A model generated the notes under the pieces. It saw only the letters and a list, made by a program, of their open reading frames with translations, searched no databases and was not told the DNA's origin. A stretch of 64,000 nt of DNA from Hoyosella altamirensis (GTDB lineage: Bacteria; Actinomycetota; Actinomycetes; Mycobacteriales; Mycobacteriaceae): positions 248,001-312,000 of the forward strand of contig NZ_JACHWS010000002.1 of assembly GCF_014191505.1 (NCBI RefSeq). The letters run 5' to 3'. The translations under genes were made by a program, and so were the position numbers. The first letter of the stretch is position 1; each line of letters opens with the position of its first letter. Shown one piece after another: positions 18,004-27,824 of this stretch.

Positions 18004-19197
18004 TCAATTTTTGTGGTCTGGATCCCATTCTGAATCGGGCTCAACCGCGGGGTGCGGGACCGTGGGCGGCAAAGTCGCGAGTGCGGAGATGCGACTCATC
18101 CCGCACACCTGGAACAGGTCAACGATGACCGAACGTGCTTGCGCGAGAACGACGCCAGAGGAGAGGCCACCACCCGCCACGATTTCGTGTCTCGCCTGGC
18201 GCGCCACTGTACGCAGTCGCCGTGCTGCTTCCGCCTCGTCTGGCGGCTGTCCCGGATCAGCGATCACCATTCGACGGACCACCGCAGTGGCCTCGCCAAG
18301 GTCGCGCACCAGCGCGACAACTTCCGGATTGAGCTTCTCACCGTCTTTGACCAGTGTCAGCGCCCGCCTCGTCAGGACGCGGATATTGCGCAGCGCAGCG
18401 TCGATCGGGTCGGCGGTCTCCGCGATACGGCGGTGACGCTCTCGCGCTCCCCAATAGATCGGCGCTAACCTGCTGATATCCCGGCCAGCCTTCAGATCGC
18501 CACGTAGCTGATCAATCCCTGGCTGTGTAGCCCGCGCCTCTCGCAGGGCTTTCTCCAACAGAGTCGCGTCGGACCGTTCCAGACCGTCTGCCGCTTGACG
18601 TAGAACATCCCGTGCGACCCACAGCAGCGCCCCAGCATCACGGCGGGCCCGGCGAACCGGGTGGGTGGGCACCAGTGCGACAACAAGAATGCCCACCGCG
18701 CCGCCTACCAAGGCATCGGCCATCCGGCTGAATCCCAGACCGTCTTCAGGTGGCAGCAGCGTAGCGACCAAGACGCCGGATGTCGCCGCCTGCATCGTGA
18801 TGATCGGGCCGCCGTCCACAAAAACCGCGACAGCCATCGCCATAGCGACGACGAGCGCGATCTGCGACGGCCCTGTGCCGATCCCCATCACGAGGACATC
18901 GCCAACGCCAATGCCGACGACCACCCCCGCTAGGAGTTCGAAGACGCGGCGCACACGTGTCGCAAGCGTCAGACCCAGTGAGACCACCGCAGCGATAGGC
19001 GCGAAGAAGGGCTGCGGGTTGCCGACCAGTTCTGTCGCAACCCACCACGCTAGCCCCGCGGCTATTGCGCACTGCAGAATCGGGACCGCGCTGAGCACCA
19101 GCCGCCGGACGGGGTCCTTCAGCGGTTGCGGGAGCCGTGCCGCAACCTTTGTCGAGGCACGCCGGATGAGCTGGTCAGCGTCTCTAACCGAGACCAA
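18004..19197 (-). CDS. FUSC/aromatic acid exporter-type membrane protein
   Basis: A 397-residue inner-membrane protein of the fusaric acid resistance/ArAE type. Six closely packed hydrophobic helices fill residues 32-180 (containing FFAPIAAVVSLGLTL and ITMQAATSGVLVATLL), followed by a long amphipathic cytosolic helical domain to residue 370. Members of this family are thought to export organic acids; the substrate here is unknown. The TTG start at 19197 lies inside the end of the DUF3151 gene (14-nt overlap), so the two are translationally coupled. Confidence 0.84.
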   Translation of the reverse strand: MVSVRDADQLIRRASTKVAARLPQPLKDPVRRLVLSAVPILQCAIAAGLAWWVATELVGNPQPFFAPIAAVVSLGLTLATRVRRVFELLAGVVVGIGVGDVLVMGIGTGPSQIALVVAMAMAVAVFVDGGPIITMQAATSGVLVATLLPPEDGLGFSRMADALVGGAVGILVVALVPTHPVRRARRDAGALLWVARDVLRQAADGLERSDATLLEKALREARATQPGIDQLRGDLKAGRDISRLAPIYWGARERHRRIAETADPIDAALRNIRVLTRRALTLVKDGEKLNPEVVALVRDLGEATAVVRRMVIADPGQPPDEAEAARRLRTVARQARHEIVAGGGLSSGVVLAQARSVIVDLFQVCGMSRISALATLPPTVPHPAVEPDSEWDPDHKN

Positions 19198-19600
19198 GTT
19201 GTTCTGCCGCCTGCGAGTCGCAATCCTCTAGCAGATCGAGGCATCGCGCGTACTCATCGCTCTCCCCGATCGCCTTTGCCGCGTGCGCCAGGGCACCGAC
19301 CGCACGCAGGAAACCCTGGTTGCCCTCGTGGCTCCAGGGCACCGGACCGAATCCCTTCCACCCATGGCGGCGAAGCTGGTCAAGGCCGCGGTGGTAGCCG
19401 GTGCGCGCGAACGCGTACGCGGTGACGTTCTCGCCCGCGTCGAGGGCGCGTTCAGCAAGGGCAGCCCACGCGATTGAGGCTGTGGGATGCGCGGCTGCCA
19501 CCTGCTCCGGGTCAGCCTTGTTCAGCAGCTGTGACTCGGCTTCCTCGTCGCCAGGAAGGTAGACGGGCTGAGGGCCGAGAAGATCACCAAATGAACTCAT
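19184..19600 (-). CDS. DUF3151 protein
   Basis: A 138-residue cytosolic protein of the actinobacterial DUF3151 family; function unknown. Recognisable features are the start SSFGDLLGPQPVYLPGD, the helical repeat region with TAYAFARTGYHRGLDQLRR, and GFGPVPWSHEGNQGFLRAVG, which recalls a TPR-like helical arrangement. It overlaps the downstream FUSC gene by 14 nt and lies after a very strong hairpin that separates it from the upstream hydrolase gene. Confidence 0.87.
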   Translation of the reverse strand: MSSFGDLLGPQPVYLPGDEEAESQLLNKADPEQVAAAHPTASIAWAALAERALDAGENVTAYAFARTGYHRGLDQLRRHGWKGFGPVPWSHEGNQGFLRAVGALAHAAKAIGESDEYARCLDLLEDCDSQAAEQLGLG

Positions 19601-19635
19601 GGCTCACATGCTATGCCGGGCAGCGGGAGTTTGGT

Positions 19636-19688
19636 TTCGCCCACCTCTCAGCGACAGATTTGGAGGTTGTCGCTTGGAGGTGGGCGAA
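19636..19688 (-). terminator. 53-nt hairpin after the CocE-type hydrolase gene
   Basis: Arms TTCGCCCACCTC (19636-19647) and GAGGTGGGCGAA (19677-19688) pair perfectly over 12 bp. After two mismatched positions AGCGACA (19650-19656) pairs with TGTCGCT (19668-19674), leaving an 11-nt loop. It starts 7 nt after the hydrolase stop on the minus strand. There is no U-run, so it is a stem-only terminator or a transcript-end stabiliser. Confidence 0.6.
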
Positions 19689-19695
19689 CAGAAAC

Positions 19696-21684
19696 TCAGT
19701 TGGCGGTGAACAGCAGCCAGCTCGGTGCCGCGGGATCCAGTTCGATGTGCTGGGGCGCGAGACCCGTCGCTACCAGATCAGGAATCAGCGGTATGTAACG
19801 AACGATGCTGGACGCGGAGACGCTCACTCGAAGCCGGTGCCCGGCCTTGAGCAGGGCGTCGGTGTGCCGCAGATCGATATCCAGCACCGTCGGTTCCCCG
19901 GGCGTCACGGGCAGCACTGATTCCCGCGTAAGCGGATGGACCGCGTCGATGTAGTCCCCATCCGGGGTCGTTTGGCTGCGCGCGGCGTCAATCGCGCGGC
20001 GTGACGCCAGGAGGCCCCCGCTGGTCACCGTCGTTGACGTGCCGTCGGGCGCCACATCAGACACAGTGACGTGCCAGAACCCCTCGGGCATGTCATGGCG
20101 CGTTACCAGCCGTAGATTCATCGGACCCGAGATCTGCGTGGCTTCCGCCACAGGTGCCGTCGTGAACGTTACGGCGTCCCGTTCCGCAGTTCGGCCGTCA
20201 CGCGTGCATTGCGACCCGAATATCGCAAAGAGACCAGCGGTGCCTTGCGCTGCGTCACGCGAACAGACGTTCTCAATACCGGGCGCAACACTCAGCCGGG
20301 CGGGCGCGCCCGGCTGGTCTTTTAGCGAGCCGTCGTGCACCGCGTGCGCAGCTGTACCGCTCGGCGCGGCGTCGAGGTAGAGCTTCCGGTATTCCGACCC
20401 TGGCCGCGGAATACTGGACGACACTGTCCATCCGCTACCCATCTGATCCGACACAATGGGCCCGTAGTTCTCGATGCCATTCGGTACCCCTCGAACCCAA
20501 CGGTCGAACCACGCGCGTTCCAGCACGTCGAGCCGTGGAGGCTGACCTGCCCCGCCCATGCGCCAGCCCGGATTGACGTGATAGTTCTCCCCCATGACCA
20601 GCTTCTTCTCCGCCACCGGAAGTTGCAGCCGGTCATAGATGCGGACCTGGCCACGGGCGAAGATGTCTTGATAAGCCCCGAATACGAAGGTCGGAACATC
20701 GATACGCTCGATCTGCGGATTGAGCCCCCAGAAGAATGGCCCGTCGTGAGCTGCAACTCCCTCAGCGAACAAGGCCCCCTCAACAAATTCCTCACCCATC
20801 ACGAACGGCTCGGCCATCCGATCGGCCAGCCATCCCGGATCAAACTCACCGGACAGCAGCGCATCAAGGGAGGGCAGGAACTTCAGCGTGTTCACAAGGG
20901 TGAGCCACAGCGGCATAAATCCGATACCGCCTGCACCGCCTGTCATCACGATGTCGTGGGCGAGGTCCTCCGCTGGCTCGACCGCGAACACCGCTTTCAG
21001 TGACGGTGGCCGGTGTGACGCAGCCTGCAGGCTATTGATCGCCGAGTACGAAATGCCCGCCATCGCCGCTGAGCCGTCAGACCACGCTTGCTTGCTGATC
21101 CAGTCGAGAATCTCGACGCTGTCTTGCTGCTCGCGCGCCTGTAAGACGTCCCACACGCCCTGGGAGTAGCCCGTCCCTCGTACGTCCACTACAACCTGCG
21201 CGTACCCGTTCTGGATGAGGTCGCGGTTGACCCCGAGCAGTCGGGGTCCACCGCCGAGAAGCACCGTCGCGATCTCCTCGACCCCATCAAAAGGTGTTCC
21301 CGTGAGGTTGGCGTCACGCACAACCGCCTGCAAGAGCGGGCCCAGTTCGGGATGCTCCGTGATTGCGTCGACCAGGGTGTTCGCGAGCCGCGTATACGGA
21401 GTCAGGTTGAGCACCACTGGCAGCGGCTCGCGCACCGGCTGCCCAGCGGCGTCAGCAGGCCGGTAGACCGTGGCGCGCAGAGTCACGCCGTCGCTCATGA
21501 CAATCGGAACGTCTTCTTCCACCGCGATCGACGGATACTGGGGCGTCGAGTCGACAGCCTGACTCCATCGCTCCCCGGCGGTACCCCCATCGGGGGGAAG
21601 GCTTTGCTGAGCGTTCGCGGGCGCGATCGGAATCAACAATGCTGCGGTGAGCAACAGGCCCGCAGATTTCAGGAAACGCCCCAA
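19696..21684 (-). CDS. secreted CocE/NonD-type (X-Pro dipeptidyl peptidase-like) hydrolase
   Basis: A 662-residue alpha/beta hydrolase of the S15/CocE family, with a signal peptide at residues 1-26 (LLLTAALLIPIAPANAQQ), so probably exported. The catalytic serine lies in MAGISYSAINSLQAAS (GxSYxA type), preceded by the strand AQVVVDVRGTGYSQG. A probable catalytic Asp lies in GAYQDIFARGQ and the His in GENYHVNPGW. The C-terminal jelly-roll domain typical of this family covers about residues 420-660. Members act on esters, amides or X-Pro peptides; the substrate is not readable. The start is TTG at 21684, with a purine-rich site just upstream. Confidence 0.87.
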   Translation of the reverse strand: MGRFLKSAGLLLTAALLIPIAPANAQQSLPPDGGTAGERWSQAVDSTPQYPSIAVEEDVPIVMSDGVTLRATVYRPADAAGQPVREPLPVVLNLTPYTRLANTLVDAITEHPELGPLLQAVVRDANLTGTPFDGVEEIATVLLGGGPRLLGVNRDLIQNGYAQVVVDVRGTGYSQGVWDVLQAREQQDSVEILDWISKQAWSDGSAAMAGISYSAINSLQAASHRPPSLKAVFAVEPAEDLAHDIVMTGGAGGIGFMPLWLTLVNTLKFLPSLDALLSGEFDPGWLADRMAEPFVMGEEFVEGALFAEGVAAHDGPFFWGLNPQIERIDVPTFVFGAYQDIFARGQVRIYDRLQLPVAEKKLVMGENYHVNPGWRMGGAGQPPRLDVLERAWFDRWVRGVPNGIENYGPIVSDQMGSGWTVSSSIPRPGSEYRKLYLDAAPSGTAAHAVHDGSLKDQPGAPARLSVAPGIENVCSRDAAQGTAGLFAIFGSQCTRDGRTAERDAVTFTTAPVAEATQISGPMNLRLVTRHDMPEGFWHVTVSDVAPDGTSTTVTSGGLLASRRAIDAARSQTTPDGDYIDAVHPLTRESVLPVTPGEPTVLDIDLRHTDALLKAGHRLRVSVSASSIVRYIPLIPDLVATGLAPQHIELDPAAPSWLLFTAN

Positions 21685-21822
21685 CGCTCCGCCTTACTTC
21701 AGGGCCCAGATCGGCCGGGCCATCTCTCAGATGGGTCACAATGCAATCTCGAAATGACATTGATCACAGAGAAAGATAGCACGCACTTTCTAATTGCGGT
21801 TAACGAATCGGCCGATCCGGAC

Positions 21823-23256
21823 TCACTGGTCCGGCAGCACGGGCCCCGGAACACCGTCATGCGCAACGAGCGCCTCATCGCGGCCGAGTGGCGGCCCCGC
21901 GGTGAGGAGCCGGAGAATCGGCCCGGGGGCGGGCGCCGAATCAGACTCGAGCCCGAGCGCTGCCGCTTCCGCAGCGGAGGGGATCCCGAATCGCACTCCC
22001 GTGTCCGAGACATAGACCGGAGTACCAGAGGGAAGCGCCAGCTTCGCACCGCCAGTGCCTACAGGGTGCACAAACCGGCCACCGCCTGGTGCGACGTATA
22101 CCTCGTCGGCGAGCATTTCGTCAGCATGAGCCGCACTGACGCGCTGCACCAACTGAGCGCCGTCCGGAACCGGCAGCGACGCCCCCGCGAGGACTTTGAG
22201 CGCAGCGCTGCCATCTACCGGCGTCCAGGACAGGCAAGCGACAGGAGCGTCGATCACGGTGGGCGCGACCGCTGGGTACGCATCGATCGGAAGGTCCTCA
22301 CGCGGCGGTACACGCTTCAGCGCATCCGGTGGCACGACAGGGATCTCACCAGCACCCAGGGAATCAGCGAATCGAAGCAGATCCGCGATCGCCTCGCCTA
22401 CCGGCTGGACGCCATCGCGGACGATAACGTAGTGCTGGGAACGGCCAGCCTGGTTGACGCGCACCACCGAGCCGACTTTCCGTCCACTGAAGTGAGCAGA
22501 AGGCTCGTCGCTCCCTTCGATCACAGGCGGGGCGAGCGGCGGCACTTCGGGCACCGCATTGAGCAGTCCCGCGCTCACTGACCGCGGCTGCACACCCTCC
22601 AGTCCGTACGCACGCACCACCGCCAGATCCGAGAGGTCCACTCGCGCACGGACACCGTCGTAAATGAGAAAGTCCTGCTCGTCACGCCGTACGAGCAGGG
22701 CGTCGCGGTCACCTAATGCCCGTACATCGGCGAGGACCGGATCACCCGCAATCACCGCCGTACGGATGCTCTCCGGCCGCCCGGCCGCGCCTCCAGGCAA
22801 AGAATCACACACCGTCCACGCACCACCCGTGGCTGCGTCTACCCGCAACGTCTGTGGGGCACCCGGTATACCAAGCAACGGTCCACGCGGATACTTCGCC
22901 AGGTCATCTTCACTGACCATCGCTGGCTCGGCTGCGTCCTCGAGAATCAGCCTCGCCGAGGCGAGATTGAGCACCGGGTGGAACACGTCGTCGACGCGCA
23001 CAAACATTGCGCCCGAATCCCGCCCCACCGCGATCGATGCGTCCCGAACCTTGTCCTGGGGCCACAGCACCGCGAGGACACCAGCACCAGCGATTCCGAG
23101 CATCGCGATGACCAATCCGACCGCCAGCGCCCGATTCTGCGATCGGAGCGGATCACTGAGCATGCGCGCGTCCTTGCGGATAAGCGCATGCTCCATACGC
23201 CGTAACAGGAAGCGATACCCACTGACTTGGGTACGCGTCGTCACATGGCCCGCCAC
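21823..23256 (-). CDS. eccB: type VII secretion system core protein EccB
   Basis: A 477-residue ESX membrane-complex subunit. It begins with the family signature TRTQVSGYRFLLRRMEHAL, followed by one transmembrane helix at about residues 46-67 (ALAVGLVIAMLGIAGAGVLAVLW) and a large periplasmic domain with the repeats and the cysteines TVCDS and CLSWTP. The start is GTG at 23256, where GGGGAGG lies 5 nt upstream; the longer frame from 23358 adds 34 unrelated residues. It is divergent from eccE by 158 nt. No eccC, eccD, mycP or esx gene follows on either side within the window. Confidence 0.91.
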   Translation of the reverse strand: MAGHVTTRTQVSGYRFLLRRMEHALIRKDARMLSDPLRSQNRALAVGLVIAMLGIAGAGVLAVLWPQDKVRDASIAVGRDSGAMFVRVDDVFHPVLNLASARLILEDAAEPAMVSEDDLAKYPRGPLLGIPGAPQTLRVDAATGGAWTVCDSLPGGAAGRPESIRTAVIAGDPVLADVRALGDRDALLVRRDEQDFLIYDGVRARVDLSDLAVVRAYGLEGVQPRSVSAGLLNAVPEVPPLAPPVIEGSDEPSAHFSGRKVGSVVRVNQAGRSQHYVIVRDGVQPVGEAIADLLRFADSLGAGEIPVVPPDALKRVPPREDLPIDAYPAVAPTVIDAPVACLSWTPVDGSAALKVLAGASLPVPDGAQLVQRVSAAHADEMLADEVYVAPGGGRFVHPVGTGGAKLALPSGTPVYVSDTGVRFGIPSAAEAAALGLESDSAPAPGPILRLLTAGPPLGRDEALVAHDGVPGPVLPDQ

Positions 23257-23414
23257 TGTTCCTCCCCTGAACTTGCGGTACAAGCCTGTGAACCCCGATA
23301 ATTCCCCCAAACGGGGCACACTCGTAGCAGGGTAGAACGCTGGGGGGCGTTTTTCCATTCGCGCAGGTCAACGTCCAGACCGCGCGGGCGAGTGCCGCCA
23401 TTGATTGGGGGGAC

Positions 23415-25151
23415 ATGGACGTTCACATCGCGCGCGTGCTTCAGCGCCTACCCATCCGCGGCATGGTCGCCGCGCAGATCGCAGTGCTCTGCGCCATCGT
23501 GACAGGCACTATCGCGCAGTTGCCGCCGGTCACAATCGTGAGCGGCGCGGCGCTGCTCGCAATCCTGTGTATTGCGACGTGGCGCGGACGGCTCATAGTC
23601 GACTGGGCGGCTGCCCCTCTCACTGCTCACGCGACGGAGTTTGCCGAGGAGCCAGATCCGATCGGCCGTGTGTTCAGCGTGCCGCTCAGCCAGGTCACCG
23701 GCATTGAGGCACCTGGCGCCACTGCCATCGGAATACACTGCTGCGGCACCTCCAATGCCGCAATCCTCGAGATCACCAGCGCGCCACTAGTGCCCGCCGC
23801 GTTCGGTCGTGACTCGTACGCCGGTGAGGCCGCCGTGCCCATGAGAGCCTTCTCGAAGCTACTCGACCAGTACGGATTCGCGCTCAGCGGTATCGACGTC
23901 GTTACCCATGGGCTCAAAGGCACCACCGAACATCCGATCGGCCAGCATTACGCCCGTCTCATCGCACCGCTGCCCGCCGCCAGTCACCGGCGCACCTGGA
24001 TCGTGCTCCGCCTCGACACACTGGATTCGTGGCGTGAGATCCAGCGGCGCGGTGGTGGCGATGCCGGGATCGGTCAAGCGCTCGCGGTAACCGCGGTGCG
24101 CGCACAGCGGCAATTAGCCGCCGAAGGCTTCGGAACCACGCCATTGACCGCTGCGGACATCAAACGCATAGGCCAGCGCGCTCCGCGATTTGATCGCATC
24201 TATGCTCTGGGCGCTCCGGGGCTCACCCCCGAGCAGATGCTGCCAGTGTGGCAACCTGCCACCTCGCTCACGGCTCTGACCCTTCAGCTGCGCCGCTTGC
24301 GAGAGAACGCCAACTGCACCGAAACTCGGTACGGCGTCACGGCGATAGCTGGCCATGCGTCGACGCCAGATGTGCAACGAACGCCGATCCCAGTCGCGCA
24401 CGCCGTGCCGCTTTCCGGACACGGCGATCTCGTCCAGCAGATCCTGCTGCCGCTCGGTTCGCGTGACGCCGCCGCGATGTCCGGCACCCTCGGACAAGCG
24501 CGATTCACGGCAGACAAATTACCGCGCCTCCACATGCCGGCCGGAGGGTGCGGCCAACTCATTGGTACAGACCAGATGGGGCGTGCGATCACAATTCCGC
24601 TCGCATCTAGTTCTGTCCGGTACGCCATGGTCGCAGGCCGCGCCCAGCTAGCGCAGCAACTCGTCATACGCGCCGTCGCCACTGGTGCGCACGTTCGCAT
24701 CGCGACGAATCGGCCACACGTCTGGGCACCGCTCATTCCAAATCGGAGCCTCACCCAAGGACCAGGGGTCATCGCCTTCGCCGAACAGCCATGGGTGGCC
24801 CCCGCGACAGAAACACACCGCCTACTCGTCGTGGACGACCCTGATTACCACCCGGCGCGCCAGCCTGGCCTCACCATCCTCGAGGTTCGCGGGATGCCTG
24901 TCGACGGCACCGCGCATGATCGCGAAGTCGATGCCCCGCCGTCTGAACCAGACGTCACCATCGAACAGTCGCGGCACGCCGCCAGTCAGTTACGTGTCAC
25001 GATTGGGGGCCGTCACCTCGACCTCAGCATCGTTACCTACCCGGAAGAGATGGACTACCTCACCCGTCCGGGCAATACGGGCCGGACAATCAGTTCTCAG
25101 CCGGAATCTGAGGGTCCGCGAGCGAGACGGGTTCACGCACACGCCGGGTAG
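23415..25151 (+). CDS. eccE: type VII secretion system core protein EccE
   Basis: A 578-residue ESX membrane-complex subunit at the periphery of the secretion pore. Two N-terminal helices lie at about residues 16-34 and 38-58, followed by a cytosolic domain starting with RGRLIVDW, as in EccE. Similarity to the family is in the first 250 residues ([39 protein letters not shown]). GGGGGGAC lies before the ATG. Its last 62 nt overlap the convergent truA, one of the largest overlaps in this window. EccE is absent from M. tuberculosis ESX-4 but present in some ESX-4 loci, such as that of M. abscessus. Confidence 0.86.
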   Translation: MDVHIARVLQRLPIRGMVAAQIAVLCAIVTGTIAQLPPVTIVSGAALLAILCIATWRGRLIVDWAAAPLTAHATEFAEEPDPIGRVFSVPLSQVTGIEAPGATAIGIHCCGTSNAAILEITSAPLVPAAFGRDSYAGEAAVPMRAFSKLLDQYGFALSGIDVVTHGLKGTTEHPIGQHYARLIAPLPAASHRRTWIVLRLDTLDSWREIQRRGGGDAGIGQALAVTAVRAQRQLAAEGFGTTPLTAADIKRIGQRAPRFDRIYALGAPGLTPEQMLPVWQPATSLTALTLQLRRLRENANCTETRYGVTAIAGHASTPDVQRTPIPVAHAVPLSGHGDLVQQILLPLGSRDAAAMSGTLGQARFTADKLPRLHMPAGGCGQLIGTDQMGRAITIPLASSSVRYAMVAGRAQLAQQLVIRAVATGAHVRIATNRPHVWAPLIPNRSLTQGPGVIAFAEQPWVAPATETHRLLVVDDPDYHPARQPGLTILEVRGMPVDGTAHDREVDAPPSEPDVTIEQSRHAASQLRVTIGGRHLDLSIVTYPEEMDYLTRPGNTGRTISSQPESEGPRARRVHAHAG

Positions 25152-25989
25152 CTTCAGAACGCGCCCGGAGTTCGTTGTCCGGTGGATAGTCAACCCGGAC
25201 GAGGCTCAGTCCGTGCGCAGGAGCAACAGTGACAGAACTGGCGCGCGCCCGCTCGCTCAGCAGAGACAGAATCCACTCAGGCTCACGGCGACCCTCGCCC
25301 ACCGCGAGGAGTGCGCCAACCAGGCTGCGCACCATAGACCAGCAGAACGCGTCAGCGCTGACATGTGCGACATGCAGGTCACCGGTCGTTACCCAGTCCA
25401 GGCGCTGAATCTCCCGCACCGTCGTGGCGCCCTCACGATGCCGGCAGAACGCCGCAAAATCGTGCAGCCCCACGAGGTGGCGGGCAGCGGCCCCGATGCG
25501 CTCTGTGTCGAGTTTTCGCGGCCATGCGAGAGTGTCACGCGCCCGCACTGGTTCCGCGCCGTACGGCGCAGTACTAACGCGGTACTGGTAGTGGCGCCGC
25601 ATCGCCGAGAACCTCGCGTCAAAGGCTGGGTCGGCGACCGTAATATCGGTGATCCGCACGTCTACCGGCAGCAGCCGGGCGAACCGGCGCACGAGCCGTG
25701 AGAGATCCTCCGGCACAACTGTTGCCGGCACATCCATGTGCGCCACCTGGCCGGCTGCATGGACTCCCGCGTCTGTGCGGCCAGCGCATGTCAGTTCGAT
25801 CGGTGTCCGCAACACGAGCGACAGCGCCTCCTCGAGCACGCCCGCCACAGTCCGTTGGTCGCGCTGTCGCGCCCAGCCGGCGAAGCCTGTTCCGTCGTAG
25901 GCGATATCGAGCCGCAGCCGGACAGCGGAAAGCCCGCCATCCCCAACTGGGGAGGCGGGCTTTTCTTCCTGAACTTCTTCAGGTGTCAC
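25090..25989 (-). CDS. truA: tRNA pseudouridine(38-40) synthase TruA
   Basis: A protein of 299 residues that converts uridines 38-40 of the tRNA anticodon arm to pseudouridine. Motifs are [33 protein letters not shown] with the catalytic Asp, [13 protein letters not shown], and [13 protein letters not shown]. The GTG at 25989 is chosen because the upstream frame to 26100 lies inside rplQ in another phase. The first 28 residues are an unconserved extension; the next conserved residues follow directly. The rplQ-distal hairpin at 25929-25963 falls inside this extension. It lies 13 nt after rplQ and overlaps eccE by 62 nt. Confidence 0.92.
   Translation of the reverse strand: MTPEEVQEEKPASPVGDGGLSAVRLRLDIAYDGTGFAGWARQRDQRTVAGVLEEALSLVLRTPIELTCAGRTDAGVHAAGQVAHMDVPATVVPEDLSRLVRRFARLLPVDVRITDITVADPAFDARFSAMRRHYQYRVSTAPYGAEPVRARDTLAWPRKLDTERIGAAARHLVGLHDFAAFCRHREGATTVREIQRLDWVTTGDLHVAHVSADAFCWSMVRSLVGALLAVGEGRREPEWILSLLSERARASSVTVAPAHGLSLVRVDYPPDNELRARSEATRRVREPVSLADPQIPAEN
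25929..25963. terminator. GC hairpin between rplQ and truA, inside the truA leader codons
   Basis: AAAGCCCGCC (25929-25938) pairs with GGCGGGCTTT (25954-25963), and TCCCC with GGGGA inside, around an AACT loop (one bulged A). On the plus strand TTTTCTTCCT follows, a reasonable U-run; on the minus strand only TTTCC follows. It could terminate antisense transcription, or partially terminate the alpha operon before truA. Confidence 0.55.
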
Positions 25990-26002
25990 GCCGATGCGGT
26001 CC

Positions 26003-26614
26003 TTACTTGGACTCGTCAGCGTCGCTAACCTCGGCAGCCTCGGTAGCGTCCGCGGCGGTTGCGTTCTGGTCCTCGAGGGCGTCGACGACCTCTTCCGCAT
26101 TCTCGACAGCTGCGTCGTCAGCCGCTTCCACGGCCTCCTCGGCAGGGTTCTCCACTGTCACTGTCTCTTCGGCCGTAGCCTGAGAAACTGGTGCAGCTGC
26201 AGGGGCGCTCTGCGAAGCGGCCACGCGGCGAGCGCGGTCCGCCTCGGACGAAACGGTCTGCTCCTTGACGAGTTCGATCACTGCCATCGGGGCGTTGTCG
26301 CCCTTGCGTGGCAGCGTCTTGACGATGCGGGTGTAGCCACCGTCACGCTCAGCAAAGTGCGGGCCAATTTCGGCGAAGAGCTTGTGGACGACGTCCTTGT
26401 CGCGGATCGTCTTCAGCACCTCACGACGATGGGCGAGTCCGCCCTTTTTCGCATGGGTGACAAGCTTCTCCGCGAACGGACGTAGCCGCCGGGCCTTGGC
26501 CTCGGTGGTGGTGATGCGGCCATGCTCGAACAGTGACGTTGCGAGGTTAGCCAGCATCAGCTTCTGATGCGACGCTGAGCCGCCAAGGCGCGGCCCCTTG
26601 GTGGGCTTGGGCAT
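26003..26614 (-). CDS. rplQ: 50S ribosomal protein L17 with acidic C-terminal tail
   Basis: L17 of the large subunit, last ribosomal gene of the alpha operon. The conserved core is residues 1-117 ([55 protein letters not shown]). Residues 125-203 are a disordered tail rich in Ala, Glu and Asp, about 80 residues beyond the usual 115-125, a feature common in actinobacteria. It follows rpoA by 60 nt. Confidence 0.96.
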   Translation of the reverse strand: MPKPTKGPRLGGSASHQKLMLANLATSLFEHGRITTTEAKARRLRPFAEKLVTHAKKGGLAHRREVLKTIRDKDVVHKLFAEIGPHFAERDGGYTRIVKTLPRKGDNAPMAVIELVKEQTVSSEADRARRVAASQSAPAAAPVSQATAEETVTVENPAEEAVEAADDAAVENAEEVVDALEDQNATAADATEAAEVSDADESK

Positions 26615-26674
26615 GGTGATGCTCCTCTAAGATCGCCCGACCCGGTCAGTCCACCGAGGGCGGGTGAAAGTGAA

Positions 26675-27736
26675 TTAAAGCTGTTCTGTTTCGGCGTAGT
26701 CCTGCTCAGCGGCATAGTCACCGTCGCCGTCAGCGTCGGTGTCGCGCCATGTCCCCGTGCTCGCGTCGTACCCAGCGACCGCCGAAGGATCGAACGGTCC
26801 AGGGCTGTCCTTGAGCGAAAGACCGAGCGTGTGAAGCTTGACCTTCACCTCGTCGATGGACTTCTGCCCGAAGTTGCGGATATCAAGGAGGTCAGACTCT
26901 GTGCGGCTCACCAGCTCGCCGACCGTGTGTACACCTTCACGCTTGAGGCAGTTGTACGAACGGACGGTGAGATCGAGTTGCTCGATCGGCATCGCGTATG
27001 CGGCGATGTGATCAGCTTCCTGCGGTGACGGCCCGATCTCGATGCCCTCGGACTCCACGTTCAGCTCACGGCACAGGCCGAACAGCTCGACGAGTGTCTT
27101 GCCTGCCGAGGCAACGGAGTCACGCGGGCTGATCGAGTTCTTCGTCTCAACGTCAACGATGAGACGGTCGAAGTCGGTGCGCTGCTCGACACGGGTCGCC
27201 TCGACCTTGTACGTGACCTTCAGGACTGGCGAGTAAATCGCGTCCATCGGGATACGCCCAATCTCGGCGCCGGTGGCTTTGTTCTGCAGCGCCGGAACGT
27301 AGCCACGGCCACGCTCGACCACAAGCTCGATCTCCAAACGGCCCTTGTCATTGAGGGTCGCAATGTGCAGATCCGGGTTGTGCACCTCGACACCCGCAGG
27401 CGGAACGATGTCACCAGCGGTGACAGCCCCGGGGCCCTGCTTGCGCACGTACATGGTGACAGGCTCATCCTCTTCCGAGCTCACTACGAGGCTCTTCAGG
27501 TTGAGGATGATTTCGGTGACGTCTTCCTTCACACCCGGGACGGTGGTGAACTCATGGAGAACACCGTCTATCCGGATGCTGGTTACGGCCGCGCCCGGAA
27601 TGGACGACAGCAGTGTCCGGCGAAGGGAGTTGCCGAGGGTGTAACCGAATCCCGGCTCGAGCGGCTCGATGACGAACCGTGACCGGTTATCGGCGACGAT
27701 CTCTTCCGTCAGCTCTGGGCGCTGAGAGATGAGCAT
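26675..27736 (-). CDS. rpoA: DNA-directed RNA polymerase subunit alpha
   Basis: A 353-residue RNA polymerase subunit that seeds enzyme assembly. The N-terminal domain (residues 1-230) begins [14 protein letters not shown] and includes [20 protein letters not shown], the dimerisation helix. The C-terminal domain (about 250-315) includes LNLTV-type [16 protein letters not shown] and [17 protein letters not shown] for DNA and activator contacts. A 35-residue acidic tail follows. AAGGAGG lies 10 nt before the ATG. Confidence 0.98.
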   Translation of the reverse strand: MLISQRPELTEEIVADNRSRFVIEPLEPGFGYTLGNSLRRTLLSSIPGAAVTSIRIDGVLHEFTTVPGVKEDVTEIILNLKSLVVSSEEDEPVTMYVRKQGPGAVTAGDIVPPAGVEVHNPDLHIATLNDKGRLEIELVVERGRGYVPALQNKATGAEIGRIPMDAIYSPVLKVTYKVEATRVEQRTDFDRLIVDVETKNSISPRDSVASAGKTLVELFGLCRELNVESEGIEIGPSPQEADHIAAYAMPIEQLDLTVRSYNCLKREGVHTVGELVSRTESDLLDIRNFGQKSIDEVKVKLHTLGLSLKDSPGPFDPSAVAGYDASTGTWRDTDADGDGDYAAEQDYAETEQL

Positions 27737-27786
27737 GTGTTCCTGTTCCTCCTTGGCATCCGCTATTTGATGCCGATTAGGGTTTT

Positions 27787-27819
27787 ATGAGGGGCGCCCA
27801 AGAATGGGACGCCCCTCAT
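27787..27819 (-). other. hairpin in the rpsD-rpoA gap
   Basis: ATGAGGGGCG (27787-27796) and CGCCCCTCAT (27810-27819) pair perfectly over 10 bp, and an inner CCC/GGG pair extends the stem. On the minus strand AAAACC follows, not a U-run, so this is not a classical terminator. Its position 5 nt after the rpsD stop and before rpoA suggests RNA processing or attenuation within the alpha operon. Confidence 0.55.
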
Positions 27820-27824
27820 ACCGA

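Noticed and set aside
23257-23358. N-terminal extension of eccB
   Set aside because: GTG 23256 has a strong Shine-Dalgarno and begins just before the EccB family signature; the extension overlaps the divergent promoter region.
25990-26100. N-terminal extension of truA
   Set aside because: It lies inside rplQ in another phase, is rich in Arg, Thr and Pro, and GTG 25989 gives a normal TruA.
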